Source: Candidatus Caldilinea saccharophila | Lineage (GTDB): Bacteria; Chloroflexota; Anaerolineae; Caldilineales; Caldilineaceae | DNA: 64,000 nt | Assembly (NCBI GenBank): GCA_016710365.1 | Contig: JADJVW010000030.1 | Location: 28,298-92,297 of the forward strand | Direction of reading: 5' to 3' | Shown: piece after piece, positions 60,826-64,000 of the stretch | How the letters are laid out: each line of letters starts with the position of its first letter | Numbering within the stretch: the stretch's first letter is position 1 | Notes under the pieces: generated by a model | The model's database searches: none | Seen by the model: the letters and a program-made list of their open reading frames with translations, nothing else | Told to the model about the DNA's origin: nothing | Program-made: the position numbers and the translations under genes

Positions 60826-61509
60826 ATGACGTTGAGCATACTTGGCAAACGCGAATCGCCGCTTTGGCAGATCATCGAACATCTCCAGCGCACTGGCTCG
60901 GCTACGATTAAGGAGCTGGAAGATCTGCTCGGCATCACCACGACGGCGGTGCGCCAACACCTGAATACTTTGCAGGCCGAAGGATATATCGAGCGCCGCG
61001 TGGTGCACGCCGGAGTGGGCCGCCCGCATCACGCCTACTTCACGACGCCCAAGGTGCAAGAGTTGCTCGCCTGTCAATGCGACGACCTGGCGTTGACCCT
61101 GTTGCAAGAGGTTTTTTATCTCGAAGGGGAAGCGCGCACCGTCGAACTGCTGGACCGGGTGGGCACGCGGCTGGCGCGGAAATATGCGCCGTCCGTGCGA
61201 TCTTCCCTGCTGCACGACCGGGTCGATGAGCTGGCGCGGGCGCTCAACGGCAACGGCATCCTCGCTGACGCCCATCTCGGCGACGGCGAGGTGATTGCGC
61301 TGCACACCTACAATTGTCCGTTTCACGAACTGGCGCAGGAGCACCGCGAGATCTGCGAGATGGATCGCAGCATGTTGCAAAAGGTGCTTGGTTCGGATGT
61401 CAGCCTGAGCCAGTGCATGTTGGAGGGGCACGCCGGCTGCACTTTCACCGTGCAGCGCACCGCGCAAGTGGATGCAGTTGCCGGCAACGGGCGCGGCGCT
61501 ACGGTTTAG
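60826..61509 (+). CDS. sufR: SufR-type iron-sulfur transcriptional repressor
   Basis: 227 residues. An N-terminal winged helix-turn-helix (SATIKELEDLLGITTTAVRQ, then HLNTLQAEGYIERRVVHAGV, GRPHHAYF) is followed by a ligand domain whose C-terminal Cys residues (YNCPFHELAQEHREICEMD, SQCMLEGHAGCTF) match the cluster site of SufR. SufR with a 4Fe-4S cluster represses suf genes. It is followed by sufC and sufB on the same strand and preceded by a palindromic operator, so it likely regulates itself and them. Confidence 0.92.
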   Translation: MTLSILGKRESPLWQIIEHLQRTGSATIKELEDLLGITTTAVRQHLNTLQAEGYIERRVVHAGVGRPHHAYFTTPKVQELLACQCDDLALTLLQEVFYLEGEARTVELLDRVGTRLARKYAPSVRSSLLHDRVDELARALNGNGILADAHLGDGEVIALHTYNCPFHELAQEHREICEMDRSMLQKVLGSDVSLSQCMLEGHAGCTFTVQRTAQVDAVAGNGRGATV

Positions 61510-61661
61510 GGGCGCAGAAATTGTCCAGGGCAATGGCCGCAAATTGGATGATGCAACGCAGCAGCTTATCGGTTTCACCCCTACGCTAATCAAAAGTAAT
61601 TTTCAAACTTGAATTTTTGCAGACAGCATATAAAGGTTATTGCAACAGAGGAGTCACAACA

Positions 61662-62474
<813 letters not shown>

Positions 62475-62519
62475 CACTCTCTACGACCACAGTTCGACGT
62501 ACTGTAAAGGAGATTTCCA

Positions 62520-63933
<1,414 letters not shown>

Positions 63934-64000
63934 AGATCCGCATTGTGGATGGTGACTTGCGCTGCGTACGCAATTTTTAGGCGCACGCGGCGCGAGTCGC
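63934..64000. other. Right edge of the window
   Basis: 67 bp after the sufB stop. No start codon with a credible ribosome-binding site is visible. A sufD gene is expected further on, but it cannot be seen here. Confidence 0.4.

Overview
The window looks like a chromosomal segment of an uncultured or draft-quality Chloroflexota genome, most likely Anaerolineae or Caldilineae in the broad sense. I infer this from high GC, a SufR-SufC-SufB cluster, a thiolase with a DUF35 partner, tagaturonate epimerase UxaE, cohesin/dockerin surface proteins ending in a YLPLL-type tail, a membrane-tethered LuxR-Kelch regulator, and many dispersed intergenic repeats of the kind common in that phylum. No 16S rRNA is present, so this is inference.

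Layout. 1-0.9 kb: broken IS transposase. 0.9-3.7 kb: a Ro60 (TROVE) gene followed by a DIP1984 gene; upstream and in the same direction lie a tRNA-like Y RNA (YrlA type) with its own promoter, two further long hairpins and a 44-codon ORF with its own promoter and terminator. 3.7-16.7 kb: housekeeping and metabolic genes (serB, an EamA transporter, a secreted FG-GAP/UnbV protein, topA, uxaE, DUF35 plus thiolase, a HAD phosphatase). 17.0-23.2 kb: complete seven-gene Mrp cation/proton antiporter operon, ending in a 16-bp tandem repeat. 23.4-24.6 kb: PatB/MalY-type aminotransferase. 24.6-34.2 kb: an unusual six-gene signalling operon (PocR-domain histidine kinase, stand-alone receiver, five-GAF histidine kinase, receiver fused to an APH-like kinase, P-loop ATPase, SPFH membrane protein) behind a promoter whose -10 box is the loop of a perfect palindrome. 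34.3-45.7 kb: ABM monooxygenase, MFS, CPBP protease, polyphosphate kinase, MoaD-like pair, a heterodimeric ABC exporter and long repeat-rich spacers. 45.7-53.1 kb: CcmC-like membrane protein, F420-type DDN enzyme, MFS, LuxR-Kelch regulator, rsmA, lepA. 53.3-58.9 kb: two secreted cohesin-type proteins. 59.3-63.9 kb: Fsr-type MFS, then sufR-sufC-sufB with a palindromic operator over the sufR -35 box.

Two loci deserve attention. The first is Ro60 with a tRNA-mimic Y RNA, a candidate RNA quality-control unit with extra structured RNAs. The second is the six-gene signalling operon, which looks like a membrane-organised phosphorelay feeding an APH-fold kinase and an ATPase; I do not recognise it as a named system.

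Many conserved genes (topA, lepA, sufB, serB, mrpG, the ABC exporter and others) are split by single-base frameshifts, often in homopolymers. This points to indel errors in the sequence rather than real pseudogenes. Such genes are reported here as one feature across the break. A second general property is DNA repeats that translate in frame: the same GATTGG-type repeat forms an insert inside both RsmA and an ABC exporter subunit.
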